Source of the DNA: Microbulbifer mangrovi
GTDB lineage: Bacteria > Pseudomonadota > Gammaproteobacteria > Pseudomonadales > Cellvibrionaceae
NCBI RefSeq assembly: GCF_002009015.1
Contig: NZ_LZDE01000345.1
Span: 1-64,000, forward strand
Length of the DNA: 64,000 bases
Direction of reading: 5' to 3'
How positions within the stretch are numbered: position 1 is the first letter of the stretch; each line of letters opens with the position of its first letter. The position numbers and the translations under genes are program-made. A model generated the notes under the pieces. That model had not been told where the DNA came from. It ran no database searches and worked only from the letters and a program-made list of their open reading frames with translations. Shown here piece by piece: positions 46,075 to 55,031 of the stretch.

Positions 46075-48777
46075 ATGCTGCAACCCGCATTCCCACTGCT
46101 GCAGATCCTCAACCAGCTGCCCGAGGGCGGCCTGCTGCTCACCCCGACCAATCGCCTGCGCAACCGCTGCCAGCAGGTGTACGGCATCGGCCAGCAAGCC
46201 AGTAAAAACTGGGCCCCACCCGCCGTAGAGTCCCTGCAAGGCTGGCTCGACAAGCTCTGGTTCCAGTTACAGCAGTCCCAATGGCGTCCCGCCATGTGCC
46301 GGGTGCTTAACAAGGAGCAGCGCCAACTGCTGTGGCAGCAGTGTGTGGAAGAGACCCTCGACAAGGGACTGATCAACACCCAGCAACTGGCGGCCAACTG
46401 CGATACCGCTCTCGCCCAGCTGATCCAGTGGCAGCGGATCGATAACCCCGAAGAAGCCGAATCAGCCCTGGCACCGCACTGGGAGAAAACCGGCCTGTTA
46501 CCGGATGATTACGCACTGTTCAAGGTTCTGCCGCTGTTCCACCAGCAATTGCAGCAGCGCAATGCCATCACCCCGGATCAGCGCGACCAGCTGATCAAAC
46601 GCGCCTTCGCGGAAAACCAACTGCCGAAACTGCCGCAGATTTCCCTGGCCGGATTCGTACAGCACTCACCACTGGTTGAGCAGATTTTCCAGCGCGCCTG
46701 CGACACGCTGCAAAACTTCCCGATTCCCGATAAGCCGGGCGCAAGTGTAAAGGTTGCGCAGTGCCACAACCTGGAAGAGGAACTCTTACAGGCCGCACGC
46801 TGGTCCGCGGAAAAACTGCAGCAAAACCCCGACAGCAGTATCGGAATCGTGGTGAACAACCTCGGTCAGTGCCGTCCGCTGGTTGAGCAGGTTTTCGCTC
46901 GCGTGCTCGAGCCGCAGTGGCTCAACCCGTCCCAGGCCGCCTACACCCTGCCGTTCAACTTTTCCGCCGGTACACCGCTGGCAAAAACGCCGGTAGGCGC
47001 CGCCAGCCTGCAGCTTCTTGAAACCCTGCGCGATACATTTGATTACAGCGCACTGCGCAACCTGTTGTTCTCTCCATTCTGGGGTGAGCAAAGTGCCGAG
47101 GAACTGCATCTGCGCAGCACCCTGTTCCGGCGACTGCAGAAACAGGAGCTGCGCGAAATATCGGGCAGTGTGCTGCGCACCTGGGCCGAAAAGCTCGCCG
47201 CCGAACTGGCCCCCGACAGTCCGCTTCCCGGGCAACTGAACCAGTTGGGCGACTGGGCCCGACGCTGGCAACGCGCGCCCGCAGAAATCTGGGCACAGCG
47301 TTTTTCCGAGCTACTCTCACGGCTGCAGTGGCCGGGAAATCGCAATCCGAACAGTCAGGAATACCAGCAGCTGATGCTGTGGGAACAGGCATTGGAAAAC
47401 TTTGCCGGCCTCACCGAATTCAGCGGAGCCCAACCACTCAATAAAGCCCTGCAACTGCTGCGGCAGATCGCCAGTCGCACGCCTTTCCAGGCAGAGACCC
47501 GCGACGGTCCACTGCAGATCCTCGGGGTACTGGAAGCGGGCGGCCTCGCGTTCGATCATCTGCGTCTGGTGGGATTCGGCCAGCAACAGTGGCCCGCACC
47601 CCCCTCCCCCAATCCGATGCTACCGGTACTCTGGCAGAAGGAATGGAAAATGCCCCGCGCCAGCGCCGAGCGCGAGCTGGAACTTGCCCAGCAGCTGACT
47701 GCGGACCTGCTAAATGGCAGCAGCGATATCGTGGTCAGCTACGCCTGCGAAGAAGATGGTGTCGGGCAGTCCCTGAGCGCACTGTTCGGCACGCCGGAAC
47801 CGGCAGAATCCTTCGAACAGGATTCACTGGCCAGCCATTACCTGGCACTTGAAAGTGCGCCCGCGCTGGAAAAGATTGGCGATACCAACCTGCCACCACT
47901 GAGTGCGGAAGACTGCGCCCAGGTGCGTGGCGGTGCCGGCGTTCTCAAGGCCCAGGCACTCTGCCCACTCAACGCCCAGTTGCGCTATCGAATGGGCGCC
48001 GAGGAATACGCGGAACCGGGGCTCGGTCTCAGCGCCGCCGAACGGGGCAACCTTATCCATGAAATGCTCGCCGCCTTCTGGATTAACTGTAAAAGTTCAC
48101 AACAGCTCGCTGCCATGACACCGGAGCAGCTCGCGCTACAGATCCGGTCCAGCATCGACACCGCCATCGGTCGCCTGAAGAAAAAGCATCCGGAACTTCC
48201 ACCCAAATTTTGGGAACTGGAACAGGTCCGCCTGCGGGATATTTTCGAGCAGTGGCTACCCCTCGAGCAGGACCGCCCCGTATTTACGGTCGAGCAGGTG
48301 GAAACCGCTCTCACCGTCACCCTGCAGGGCCTGACCTTCACCCTGCGCCTGGACCGCCTCGACAGCCTCGTCGACGGCGAGCAACTGGTGATCGACTACA
48401 AAACCGGACAGACCTCCGTGAGCGACTGGCTGCAGGAACGCGTGAGAGAACCACAGCTACCGCTCTACGCCCTGTTCCACCCGCAAGCCAAGGCCGTCGC
48501 CTTTGGCGCGGTGAAAAATGGCAGCTGTAAATATCAGGGCTGCGGGGAACTCACGCACCCCATCAACGGCATCAAGTCGGTGGCAGATAGCCAGAAGGAG
48601 AAGGAACCTGAGTTGATCCAGTGGGACCAACTCAAACAACACTGGCAACAGGCACTGGAAGGCCTCGCAGAAGAATACAAGACCGGCCACGCGCCCCTCG
48701 CGTTCGACCGACCGGCAGACAACGATAACCAGAAATCCCTGTGGCCACTGAATCGCTGGCCGGAAAGACAGCAGTAA
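46075..48777 (+). CDS. AddB-like PD-(D/E)XK nuclease subunit of a DNA repair helicase-nuclease
   Basis: 900-aa protein of the type annotated as probable DNA repair protein in gammaproteobacteria. The N-terminal part is a degenerate, probably ATPase-inactive helicase-like domain (LLTPTNRLRNRC near the start is the eroded motif I region). The C-terminal nuclease has RGNLIHEMLAAFW (about 657), RLDRLDSL, LVIDYKTGQTS (about 770-780) and QLPLYALF. The four cysteines of an AddB iron-sulfur cluster are not obvious. It ends 4 bp before the AddA-like gene, so the two form one complex processing double-strand ends. No recBCD genes were seen here. Confidence 0.85.
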   Translation: MLQPAFPLLQILNQLPEGGLLLTPTNRLRNRCQQVYGIGQQASKNWAPPAVESLQGWLDKLWFQLQQSQWRPAMCRVLNKEQRQLLWQQCVEETLDKGLINTQQLAANCDTALAQLIQWQRIDNPEEAESALAPHWEKTGLLPDDYALFKVLPLFHQQLQQRNAITPDQRDQLIKRAFAENQLPKLPQISLAGFVQHSPLVEQIFQRACDTLQNFPIPDKPGASVKVAQCHNLEEELLQAARWSAEKLQQNPDSSIGIVVNNLGQCRPLVEQVFARVLEPQWLNPSQAAYTLPFNFSAGTPLAKTPVGAASLQLLETLRDTFDYSALRNLLFSPFWGEQSAEELHLRSTLFRRLQKQELREISGSVLRTWAEKLAAELAPDSPLPGQLNQLGDWARRWQRAPAEIWAQRFSELLSRLQWPGNRNPNSQEYQQLMLWEQALENFAGLTEFSGAQPLNKALQLLRQIASRTPFQAETRDGPLQILGVLEAGGLAFDHLRLVGFGQQQWPAPPSPNPMLPVLWQKEWKMPRASAERELELAQQLTADLLNGSSDIVVSYACEEDGVGQSLSALFGTPEPAESFEQDSLASHYLALESAPALEKIGDTNLPPLSAEDCAQVRGGAGVLKAQALCPLNAQLRYRMGAEEYAEPGLGLSAAERGNLIHEMLAAFWINCKSSQQLAAMTPEQLALQIRSSIDTAIGRLKKKHPELPPKFWELEQVRLRDIFEQWLPLEQDRPVFTVEQVETALTVTLQGLTFTLRLDRLDSLVDGEQLVIDYKTGQTSVSDWLQERVREPQLPLYALFHPQAKAVAFGAVKNGSCKYQGCGELTHPINGIKSVADSQKEKEPELIQWDQLKQHWQQALEGLAEEYKTGHAPLAFDRPADNDNQKSLWPLNRWPERQQ

Positions 48778-48781
48778 CACC

Positions 48782-51700
48782 ATGACCACGCATATACCCG
48801 TAGATGCCAGTGAACGCGCGCAAGCCCTGGAGATTGCCGAGAGCTATGCTGTATCGGCACCCGCCGGTTCCGGCAAGACCGGCCTGCTTACCCAGCGATT
48901 GCTGAAACTACTCAGCGCCTGTCAGCAACCGGAAGAAGTGCTCGCGATCACCTTCACCCGCAAGGCCGCTGGTGAAATGCGCGAACGCCTGCTGGACGCG
49001 CTGCTGGATGCCCGCGACAACCCGGAACCGGAAAACCCCCACGGCAAAATCACCTGGCAACTGGCGCGCGACCTGCTCGCCCACGACAAGCAACAGCAGT
49101 GGCATCTGCTGCAAAGCCCGCAGCGCCTGCGCATCCAGACCATTGACGGCCTGTGTCGCAACATTGCCAGCCAGCTACCCATCGACAGCGGTCTCGGCGC
49201 ACCTGGAGAGCCCCTGGATCAACCGGCCATTGCCTACGAGATGGCTATTGCCAACCTGCTGAAAAAGCTCGAGCGGGAAGAACTCGACGAGGACCTCGGC
49301 CGGCTGCTGCTGCACCTGGACAACAATCTCCCGGAAGTCAGCGACATGCTGAAAACCCTGCTGGAGAAACGGGAGCAGTGGCTGGAGCCGTTGCTATCGG
49401 TACACAATGAAGTCGCAGAAGACTATTTCACCCAGGTGATCAAAGAGCTGATCAACGCACAACTGGTCGCGTTCAAAAATCGTCTTGGCAGTTTCGCCGG
49501 AGAGTTGATGCAATTGGCGGATTACGCCGGCAGCAACATGCAGCAGGAGAAACCGGGGCATATTGTCGGCAACCTCGCCGGCATCAGCGCCCTGCCCCCC
49601 TGTGACGATACGGGACTGGCACAGTGGCTGGCACTGGCAGAGCTATTGGCAACGGGCACCGGCACCCTGCGGAAATCTGTTACCAAGACCATCGGGTTTC
49701 CCGCAGCCGACAAAAAATCTCCCGATCCCGAGCGGGCAAAAGCGTATAAAGAACGCATGACCGCCCTGCTGGAGGCAATGCAGGATGTGCCCGCGTTACT
49801 CGAGGTTATCGCCGAAGTACGCACCCTGCCCGCCGGCATGGACGACAGCCAGTGGCAGATCCTGCGCGCCATGGCCCGGGTACTGCCGCTGCTGGTGGCG
49901 GAACTGAAGCTGGTCTTCCAGCAACTGGGGAGCACCGATTTTACCGAAGTTGCCCAGGCCGCACTGGCGGCACTGGGAGAGAGCGACTCGCCAACAGATG
50001 TGGCATTGAAACTGGACGTGCAGATCCGCCATATCCTGGTGGACGAATTTCAGGATACCTCCCAGCTGCAGCTGGAACTGCTGCAGAAACTCACCGCCGG
50101 CTGGGAGCCGGACGACGGCCGCAGTCTGTTTATCGTGGGTGACGGCATGCAGTCCTGTTACGGATTCCGCAATGCCAACGTGGGTATTTTCCTCGACGCG
50201 CGCAATGAAGGCATTGGTGAATTGCCGCTGACGCCACTCAACCTGCAGGTAAATTTCCGCTCCAGTAATGCCGTGGTGGACTGGGTCAACCGCACGTTTG
50301 CCCGGGCGTTCCCACCCCGGGACAATATCAGCCGCGGCGCGGTGCGCTATCTGGATTCAGTCGCCTTCAAACCCCGCGTGTGGGATGGCGAGCCGGTGAG
50401 TTTCTACGGCTGCGTGGACGATGAAGATCGTTTACAGGAAGCCGAAAAGGCAGTCGCCATTATTCAGGACCTGCAAACCCGCGCACCTGACGACAGCATT
50501 GCGGTACTGGTGCGCAACAAAAAGCACCTGCAACAGATTCTGCCCGCACTGACCCGCGCCGGCATTCCCTACCAGGCCCAGGATCTGGCACCGCTCGCCA
50601 GCAAGATGGTGGTGCTGGACCTGCTGAGCCTCACCCGTGCACTGCAGGATCCCAGTGACCGGACCAGCTGGCTGGCTGTATTGCGCGCGCCCTGGTGTGG
50701 GCTGGAGTTGCCGGACCTGTACGCGCTCGCCAATTTCGATGCGGGAGAAAGTGGCCCCCGCGACCCGCGAGTAGCGCCGATCCTCAACACCCTTGGCAAT
50801 CCGCAAGCGCTTGCGGCACTGAGTAGCGATGGCCGCGCACGCCTGGAGCGTTGCGTACCGCAATTGCTCGAAAGCTGGCAACAGCGAGGGCGCAAACCGC
50901 TGCGCGTATGGCTGGAAGGCCTTTGGCTCGCCCTTGGTGGTCCCGCTACCGTCGCGGACAAACGCGAGCTGAGCAACGCCGCAGACTTTTTCCAGCTATT
51001 GGAGAAGTACGACCACGGTGGCGGCATCGCCGACTGGCCAGCGTTCGAACAGGCACTGGAAAAACTCTTCGCGCGTCCGGCGCAGGAGGCACGGGTCCAG
51101 GTCATGACCATTCACAAGTCGAAGGGACTGGAATTCGACCATGTGCTGATTCCCGGGCTCGACAAATCCGGCGGCGCCGGCGGCAGCGACCAGCTGCTGC
51201 GCTGGTGCAGCTGGCTGAACAGCGAAGCCCACACCCGCTTCCTGCTCGCACCCAAAAGCCCGCGCAGCGGTAAAGACCCTCTGTATGCCTATGTGAAACA
51301 CGACAACAGCGAACGCGAGCGTTTGGAGGGCACACGCCTGCTTTACGTGGGATGCACCCGGGCCATTCACAGCCTGCACCTGCTTGCCTGCGTAAAATCT
51401 TCCGACAAGAAAAATGAGGATTACAAGTCGCCCACCGCTGCGTCACTGCTCGCCTGCATCTGGCCGACCCTGTCAGACAACTCGGCCAGCCCGTGGTGTC
51501 ACTGGCTCGAAACCGATGCCCCGGCACAACAGGATGAATACAGGGATCACAGCTTCCTTCTGCATCTCCCCCAACACTGGCAGGCCCCGCCCCATCCACG
51601 CGAGGACTATCTCGCCCGCTACCGTATGGGCGACTTCCAGCGAGATGACAGCGAAGAGGCCAACCTGCCGGAGCTGGGCCAGGTCCACCAGCGGTGGTTC

Positions 51701-52222
51701 CGCCACGCCGGTACCGTCGCCCACGAAACACTGGCTACCCTCACCGAGTTCCCCGAGCGACTGGCGAAGCCCCCGGAGCAGCTGATCGAGGAATTGCGCC
51801 CGCTATGGCAGCTTCGCCTTGCCCAATCCGGCCTGAATGGAAGCAGCCTGGAAAAAGCCCAGGAGAAAGTGGAACAGGCCGTTGTACGAACCCTGCAATG
51901 CGAAACCGGACGCTGGCTACTGGATGCCAGCCATACCGAAAGTGCTGCGGAGCTGGAGCTGCACAGTGGCGGACGCGAGCTCAGGCGTAACATCGTCGAC
52001 CGGACCTTTATCGATGAACACGGCACCCGCTGGATCATCGATTACAAAACCGCAGAGCCCACTGCTGCCGAGTCCATCGAAGAGTTTGTAGCCCAGCAAC
52101 TCGAGCAGTACCGCAACCAACTGGAAAACTACCGCCGCCTGTTTTATCAGCGCGGCGAAAAGTCCGTCCGCTGTGCGCTCTACTTTCCGCTGTTCCAGCA
52201 CATGGCAGAGCTCCCCAACTAG
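48782..52222 (+). CDS. AddA-like UvrD-family helicase-nuclease
   Basis: 1146-aa superfamily 1A helicase fused to a RecB-type nuclease. Walker A SAPAGSGKTGLLTQRLL is at 24-40, and motif II ILVDEFQDTSQLQLELL near 418. The UvrD C-terminal motifs VMTIHKSKGLEFDHVLIPGL and RLLYVGCTRA follow. The C-terminal PD-(D/E)XK domain has GTVAHETLATL (about 978) and WIIDYKTAEP (about 1083). It would unwind and degrade double-strand DNA ends together with the AddB-like partner. Both partners have a complete nuclease motif, the AddAB rather than the RecBCD arrangement. Confidence 0.9.
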   Translation: MTTHIPVDASERAQALEIAESYAVSAPAGSGKTGLLTQRLLKLLSACQQPEEVLAITFTRKAAGEMRERLLDALLDARDNPEPENPHGKITWQLARDLLAHDKQQQWHLLQSPQRLRIQTIDGLCRNIASQLPIDSGLGAPGEPLDQPAIAYEMAIANLLKKLEREELDEDLGRLLLHLDNNLPEVSDMLKTLLEKREQWLEPLLSVHNEVAEDYFTQVIKELINAQLVAFKNRLGSFAGELMQLADYAGSNMQQEKPGHIVGNLAGISALPPCDDTGLAQWLALAELLATGTGTLRKSVTKTIGFPAADKKSPDPERAKAYKERMTALLEAMQDVPALLEVIAEVRTLPAGMDDSQWQILRAMARVLPLLVAELKLVFQQLGSTDFTEVAQAALAALGESDSPTDVALKLDVQIRHILVDEFQDTSQLQLELLQKLTAGWEPDDGRSLFIVGDGMQSCYGFRNANVGIFLDARNEGIGELPLTPLNLQVNFRSSNAVVDWVNRTFARAFPPRDNISRGAVRYLDSVAFKPRVWDGEPVSFYGCVDDEDRLQEAEKAVAIIQDLQTRAPDDSIAVLVRNKKHLQQILPALTRAGIPYQAQDLAPLASKMVVLDLLSLTRALQDPSDRTSWLAVLRAPWCGLELPDLYALANFDAGESGPRDPRVAPILNTLGNPQALAALSSDGRARLERCVPQLLESWQQRGRKPLRVWLEGLWLALGGPATVADKRELSNAADFFQLLEKYDHGGGIADWPAFEQALEKLFARPAQEARVQVMTIHKSKGLEFDHVLIPGLDKSGGAGGSDQLLRWCSWLNSEAHTRFLLAPKSPRSGKDPLYAYVKHDNSERERLEGTRLLYVGCTRAIHSLHLLACVKSSDKKNEDYKSPTAASLLACIWPTLSDNSASPWCHWLETDAPAQQDEYRDHSFLLHLPQHWQAPPHPREDYLARYRMGDFQRDDSEEANLPELGQVHQRWFRHAGTVAHETLATLTEFPERLAKPPEQLIEELRPLWQLRLAQSGLNGSSLEKAQEKVEQAVVRTLQCETGRWLLDASHTESAAELELHSGGRELRRNIVDRTFIDEHGTRWIIDYKTAEPTAAESIEEFVAQQLEQYRNQLENYRRLFYQRGEKSVRCALYFPLFQHMAELPN

Positions 52223-52252
52223 GGCGTGAATCGACCCGATATCGAGCCCCAC

Positions 52253-52282
52253 AGGACGGGCAGATGAAAAACTGCCCGTCCT
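52253..52282 (+). terminator. hairpin after the AddA-like gene
   Basis: A perfect 11-bp stem AGGACGGGCAG/CTGCCCGTCCT with an 8-nt A-rich loop lies 30 bp after the stop codon. No U-run follows, so it is a candidate 3'-end stabiliser or weak terminator. The remaining 220 bp up to aroG hold no other feature I can support. Confidence 0.5.
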
Positions 52283-52503
52283 AATCCACCCGAAGGGCGC
52301 GACGTCTCGCGCAATCGCATCCCTTCCACGGCGAAGTTAGCCGGACAGATATTGCGGCCAACTGGCAAATCAGTGACATCTAAAACTGTTTCAAATGAAA
52401 CCCTAGCCCTGCCTGCCCGGGCTGGGTAGCATAACTGCCCCGCAGCGCACGCCCTGCGGCAAGGAAGATGATTTCAAATTCAGACAGTAGCGATAGAAAT
52501 ACC

Positions 52504-53577
52504 ATGACCACGCAGCAGTTCGACGACTTAAATGTCCTCTCCCAGGACGTTCTTATTACCCCGGAAGCGCTGAAATCGGAACTGCCCGTCAGCGAGTCCG
52601 CAGAGGCCACCGTAGCCGCCGGCCGCGCCGCCGTGCGCGACATCCTGGACCGCAAAGATCACCGCCTGATGGTCGTGATCGGACCCTGTTCAGTACACGA
52701 TGTTGAGGCCGCCATGGACTATGCCAACCGCCTGAAGGCGCTGGCAGAAAAGGTCTCCGACACCCTGCTAATCGTCATGCGCGTGTATTTTGAGAAGCCC
52801 CGTACCACCGTGGGCTGGAAAGGCCTGATCAACGACCCGCACCTGGACGACTCGTTCAAGATCGAAGAGGGTCTGCACATCGGCCGCAAGCTGCTGCTGG
52901 ACATCTCCGAGCTGGGCCTGCCCACCTCCACCGAGGCACTGGACCCGATCTCGCCCCAGTACTTACAGGACCTGATCTCCTGGTCGGCCATCGGTGCGCG
53001 CACTACCGAATCCCAGACCCACCGGGAAATGGCCAGCGGTCTTTCCTCCGCCGTGGGCTTCAAAAACGGCACTGACGGCAGCCTGGAAGTGGCCATCAAC
53101 GCCCTCCAGTCCACCGCCCACCCGCACCGCTTCCTGGGTATCAACAAGGAAGGCCAGGTAGCCATCATCCACACCGCCGGTAACAAGTACGGCCATGTGG
53201 TACTGCGCGGCGGCAACGACAAGCCCAACTACGACTCCGTTAGCGTCGCCGTGTGTGAGAAAGAACTGGAGGATGCTGGCCTGGTACCCAACATCATGGT
53301 CGACTGTAGCCACGCCAATTCCAACAAGAACCACGAGCTGCAGCCCCTCGTGGTTGACAACGTTACCCACCAGATCCTGGACGGCAACAAATCCATCATC
53401 GGCATCATGGTGGAAAGTAACCTGAAACCCGGCAACCAGAAGATCAACAAAGATCGCAGCCAGATGGAATACGGAGTTTCCGTTACCGACAAGTGCATCG
53501 ACTGGGAAACCACCGAAAACCTACTGCTGAACATGGCCGAGCAACTGCGCGGACCGCTGAAAGCACGCCAGGGGTAA
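52504..53577 (+). CDS. aroG: 3-deoxy-7-phosphoheptulonate synthase (class I)
   Basis: DAHP synthase, first step of the shikimate pathway, joining PEP and erythrose 4-phosphate. 357 aa from the ATG at 52504; a longer ATG start at 52468 exists. Motifs of the E. coli AroFGH type: VVIGPCSVHDVEAAMDYA, FEKPRTTVGWKGLINDPHLD, AIGARTTESQTHREMASGLS, VDCSHANSNKNH. The N-terminal extension DDLNVLSQDVLITPEALKSE resembles the feedback-binding region of AroG. Which aromatic amino acid inhibits it cannot be read, so the F/G/H letter is tentative. Confidence 0.88.
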   Translation: MTTQQFDDLNVLSQDVLITPEALKSELPVSESAEATVAAGRAAVRDILDRKDHRLMVVIGPCSVHDVEAAMDYANRLKALAEKVSDTLLIVMRVYFEKPRTTVGWKGLINDPHLDDSFKIEEGLHIGRKLLLDISELGLPTSTEALDPISPQYLQDLISWSAIGARTTESQTHREMASGLSSAVGFKNGTDGSLEVAINALQSTAHPHRFLGINKEGQVAIIHTAGNKYGHVVLRGGNDKPNYDSVSVAVCEKELEDAGLVPNIMVDCSHANSNKNHELQPLVVDNVTHQILDGNKSIIGIMVESNLKPGNQKINKDRSQMEYGVSVTDKCIDWETTENLLLNMAEQLRGPLKARQG

Positions 53578-53607
53578 GATTCGGGGCTCTGCCCTCTTAC
53601 GCCCATC

Positions 53608-53634
53608 AAAAAGGCCGGCTTTGCCGGCCTTTTT
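53608..53634 (+). terminator. aroG terminator
   Basis: The stem AAAAAGGCCGGC/GCCGGCCTTTTT with a 3-nt loop is followed by GTATC. A symmetric, strong intrinsic terminator 31 bp after the aroG stop. Confidence 0.92.
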
Positions 53635-53710
53635 GTATCTATGATTTAGGTGTTCCTGCCTGCCCACTACTCAAAAAAAGAAACAACAAGGCCAAATACC
53701 TATTTCCGCT

Positions 53711-53730
53711 GAATCTCCAAAAGGAGATTC
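53711..53730 (+). promoter_or_regulatory. hairpin covering the leader-ORF ribosome-binding site
   Basis: GAATCTCC (53711-53718), loop AAAA, GGAGATTC (53723-53730) form a perfect 8-bp stem. The 3' arm contains the GGAG that serves the 14-codon leader ORF starting at 53735. The hairpin would hide that site when formed. Confidence 0.45.
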
Positions 53731-53734
53731 AACT

Positions 53735-53779
53735 GTGGTATCAGTAGCCCCACAACGACGAGGTACTAGTTATGACTAA
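53735..53779 (+). CDS. possible 14-codon leader peptide overlapping the NagB-like gene
   Basis: GTG at 53735 with AAAAGGAG 8 nt upstream encodes MVSVAPQRRGTSYD. It stops at a TAA that overlaps the ATG of the next gene (start at 53772) in another frame. The arrangement suggests translational coupling or a regulatory leader. Evidence is only the ribosome-binding site and the overlap. The NagB-like gene also has its own GAGG 8 nt upstream. Confidence 0.35.
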   Translation: MVSVAPQRRGTSYD

Positions 53780-54659
53780 AAACAACTGGCTGTCGCAAAG
53801 CAGCGAGCAAGATTTCGACCTGACCGATCACAGTATTACACCCACGGTACTTCCCAGTGAGGCGGACGTTGGCAAGGCCATGCTCAACGAGCTGTATGAA
53901 ACGGCAGCAGTCAAAGATGGCGATATCAATATCGCCCTGCTCGGCGGCCGCGGCGCCCAGGAACTGCACCGCCTATTGGGTGGACTGGCCAAGACATCGG
54001 AGAAAGATGAACTGCTGGGCCGGCTGAACGTCTTCACGCAAGATGCACTGGCACCCATGAGCATGAGCAACTGCTTCAGCTTTGTACGGGATTTTGAGCG
54101 CATTCTCGGCCCTGACTTCTTCAAGAAGATCAAAAGCTTCACCCCGATGCAGACAGATACCGATGACCTGGAGGCCGGGCTGACCGCGTATCTGGAAAAG
54201 CTGGAATCCCTGGGCGGCCTGGACATCTTCTTCATCGGCCACGGCCCGGAAGAAAACCAGGCATCCCACCTCGCCTACATAAAGCCCTTCTCCGGCGCCC
54301 AGAGCAATCATGTTGCCGGGATAATCCCGATTTCCAGCAGCATCCTGGAGCACCACATCAGCAAGTTCAAAGCCGGCGGCAGCGCGGTCAACGAACAGGA
54401 CGAAGCCGAATGCCGTTCCGCCCAGTACATTCTCACCCTGGGTCCCGCGGCGATTCTGCAGGCGAAAAAGGTGGTGCAATCCGTCGTCGACGCTGATACC
54501 GCACCGGCCAAAGTCCAGACCTATGCGAATGTGTTGAACACTCGGCTGAGCTCCGATAGCGAGGAAGCCCTGCTGCAACTGAATGCGAACCCGGGGTTAT
54601 GGATCAGGTTGCACCCCAATACCAGGTCTTTTGTACTGCCGAATTTGGGGATTAAATAA
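53772..54659 (+). CDS. NagB/6-phosphogluconolactonase-like sugar-phosphate protein
   Basis: 295-aa soluble protein with the fold pattern of glucosamine-6-phosphate isomerase/6-phosphogluconolactonase. Visible: INIALLGGRGAQELHRLLGGL (phosphate loop region), MSNCFSFVRDFERILGPDFF, the LDIFFIGHGPEENQASHLAYIKP stretch corresponding to GxGxxGHxAxNEP, and SAQYILTLGPAAILQAKKVVQ. The deaminase motif is clearly diverged, so the substrate is uncertain. It stands alone between terminators, behind aroG. GAGG lies 8 nt before the ATG. Confidence 0.65.
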   Translation: MTKNNWLSQSSEQDFDLTDHSITPTVLPSEADVGKAMLNELYETAAVKDGDINIALLGGRGAQELHRLLGGLAKTSEKDELLGRLNVFTQDALAPMSMSNCFSFVRDFERILGPDFFKKIKSFTPMQTDTDDLEAGLTAYLEKLESLGGLDIFFIGHGPEENQASHLAYIKPFSGAQSNHVAGIIPISSSILEHHISKFKAGGSAVNEQDEAECRSAQYILTLGPAAILQAKKVVQSVVDADTAPAKVQTYANVLNTRLSSDSEEALLQLNANPGLWIRLHPNTRSFVLPNLGIK

Positions 54660-54733
54660 AAGCCAATAGAACTCCACGAAACCAAAGTGGCCGAACTAAT
54701 ACTTAGTCAGACCATTGGAATTGACTCGAATCT

Positions 54734-54760
54734 AAAGGGCCCACAACAAGGGCCCTTTTT
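54734..54760 (+). terminator. terminator after the NagB-like gene
   Basis: AAAGGGCCC, 7-nt loop ACAACAA, GGGCCCTTT, then more T up to 54760. Intrinsic terminator 75 bp after the stop codon. Confidence 0.9.
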
Positions 54761-54846
54761 ATTCCCAAAACCATATCCAACACACAAAAAACGTGATACC
54801 CCGCACACAAAAGAATTTCCAGGTTATATAGAAGGCATCGGTCACT

Positions 54847-54852
54847 TATAAT
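54847..54852 (+). promoter_or_regulatory. -10 element ahead of the radical-SAM gene
   Basis: A perfect TATAAT 179 bp upstream of the GTG start. The -35 at 17 bp (TTATAT) is poor, which would fit an activated or repressed promoter; an inverted repeat begins 8 bp downstream. Confidence 0.45.
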
Positions 54853-54860
54853 CGCCACCC

Positions 54861-54885
54861 ATGTGAATAGAGTACATATTCACAT
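54861..54885. promoter_or_regulatory. perfect 9-bp inverted repeat, probable operator
   Basis: ATGTGAATA (54861-54869) and TATTCACAT (54877-54885) are perfect inverted arms around a 7-bp spacer, just after the TATAAT at 54847. It could be an operator covering the transcription start of the radical-SAM gene, or a hairpin at the 5' end of its mRNA. The leader to the gene is about 150 nt, very AT-rich and without another supported ORF. Confidence 0.55.
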
Positions 54886-55031
54886 GCAAAACCAAATACA
54901 AGCCTCACAAGCGAACATCAAAAAATCACTAGAAATATAATTATAAGTGATAAAGCACTGACACTAGAAAAGAACAGAAAATAACATCAACTAAAATATC
55001 AACTGTGAAAAAATATGTTTAGGACAACTAC

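Noticed and set aside
54883-54939. 18-codon ORF (MQNQIQASQANIKKSLEI) as a precursor peptide for the radical-SAM enzyme
   Set aside because: Its ATG lies inside the inverted repeat, it has no ribosome-binding site, and it has no Cys or typical RiPP core.
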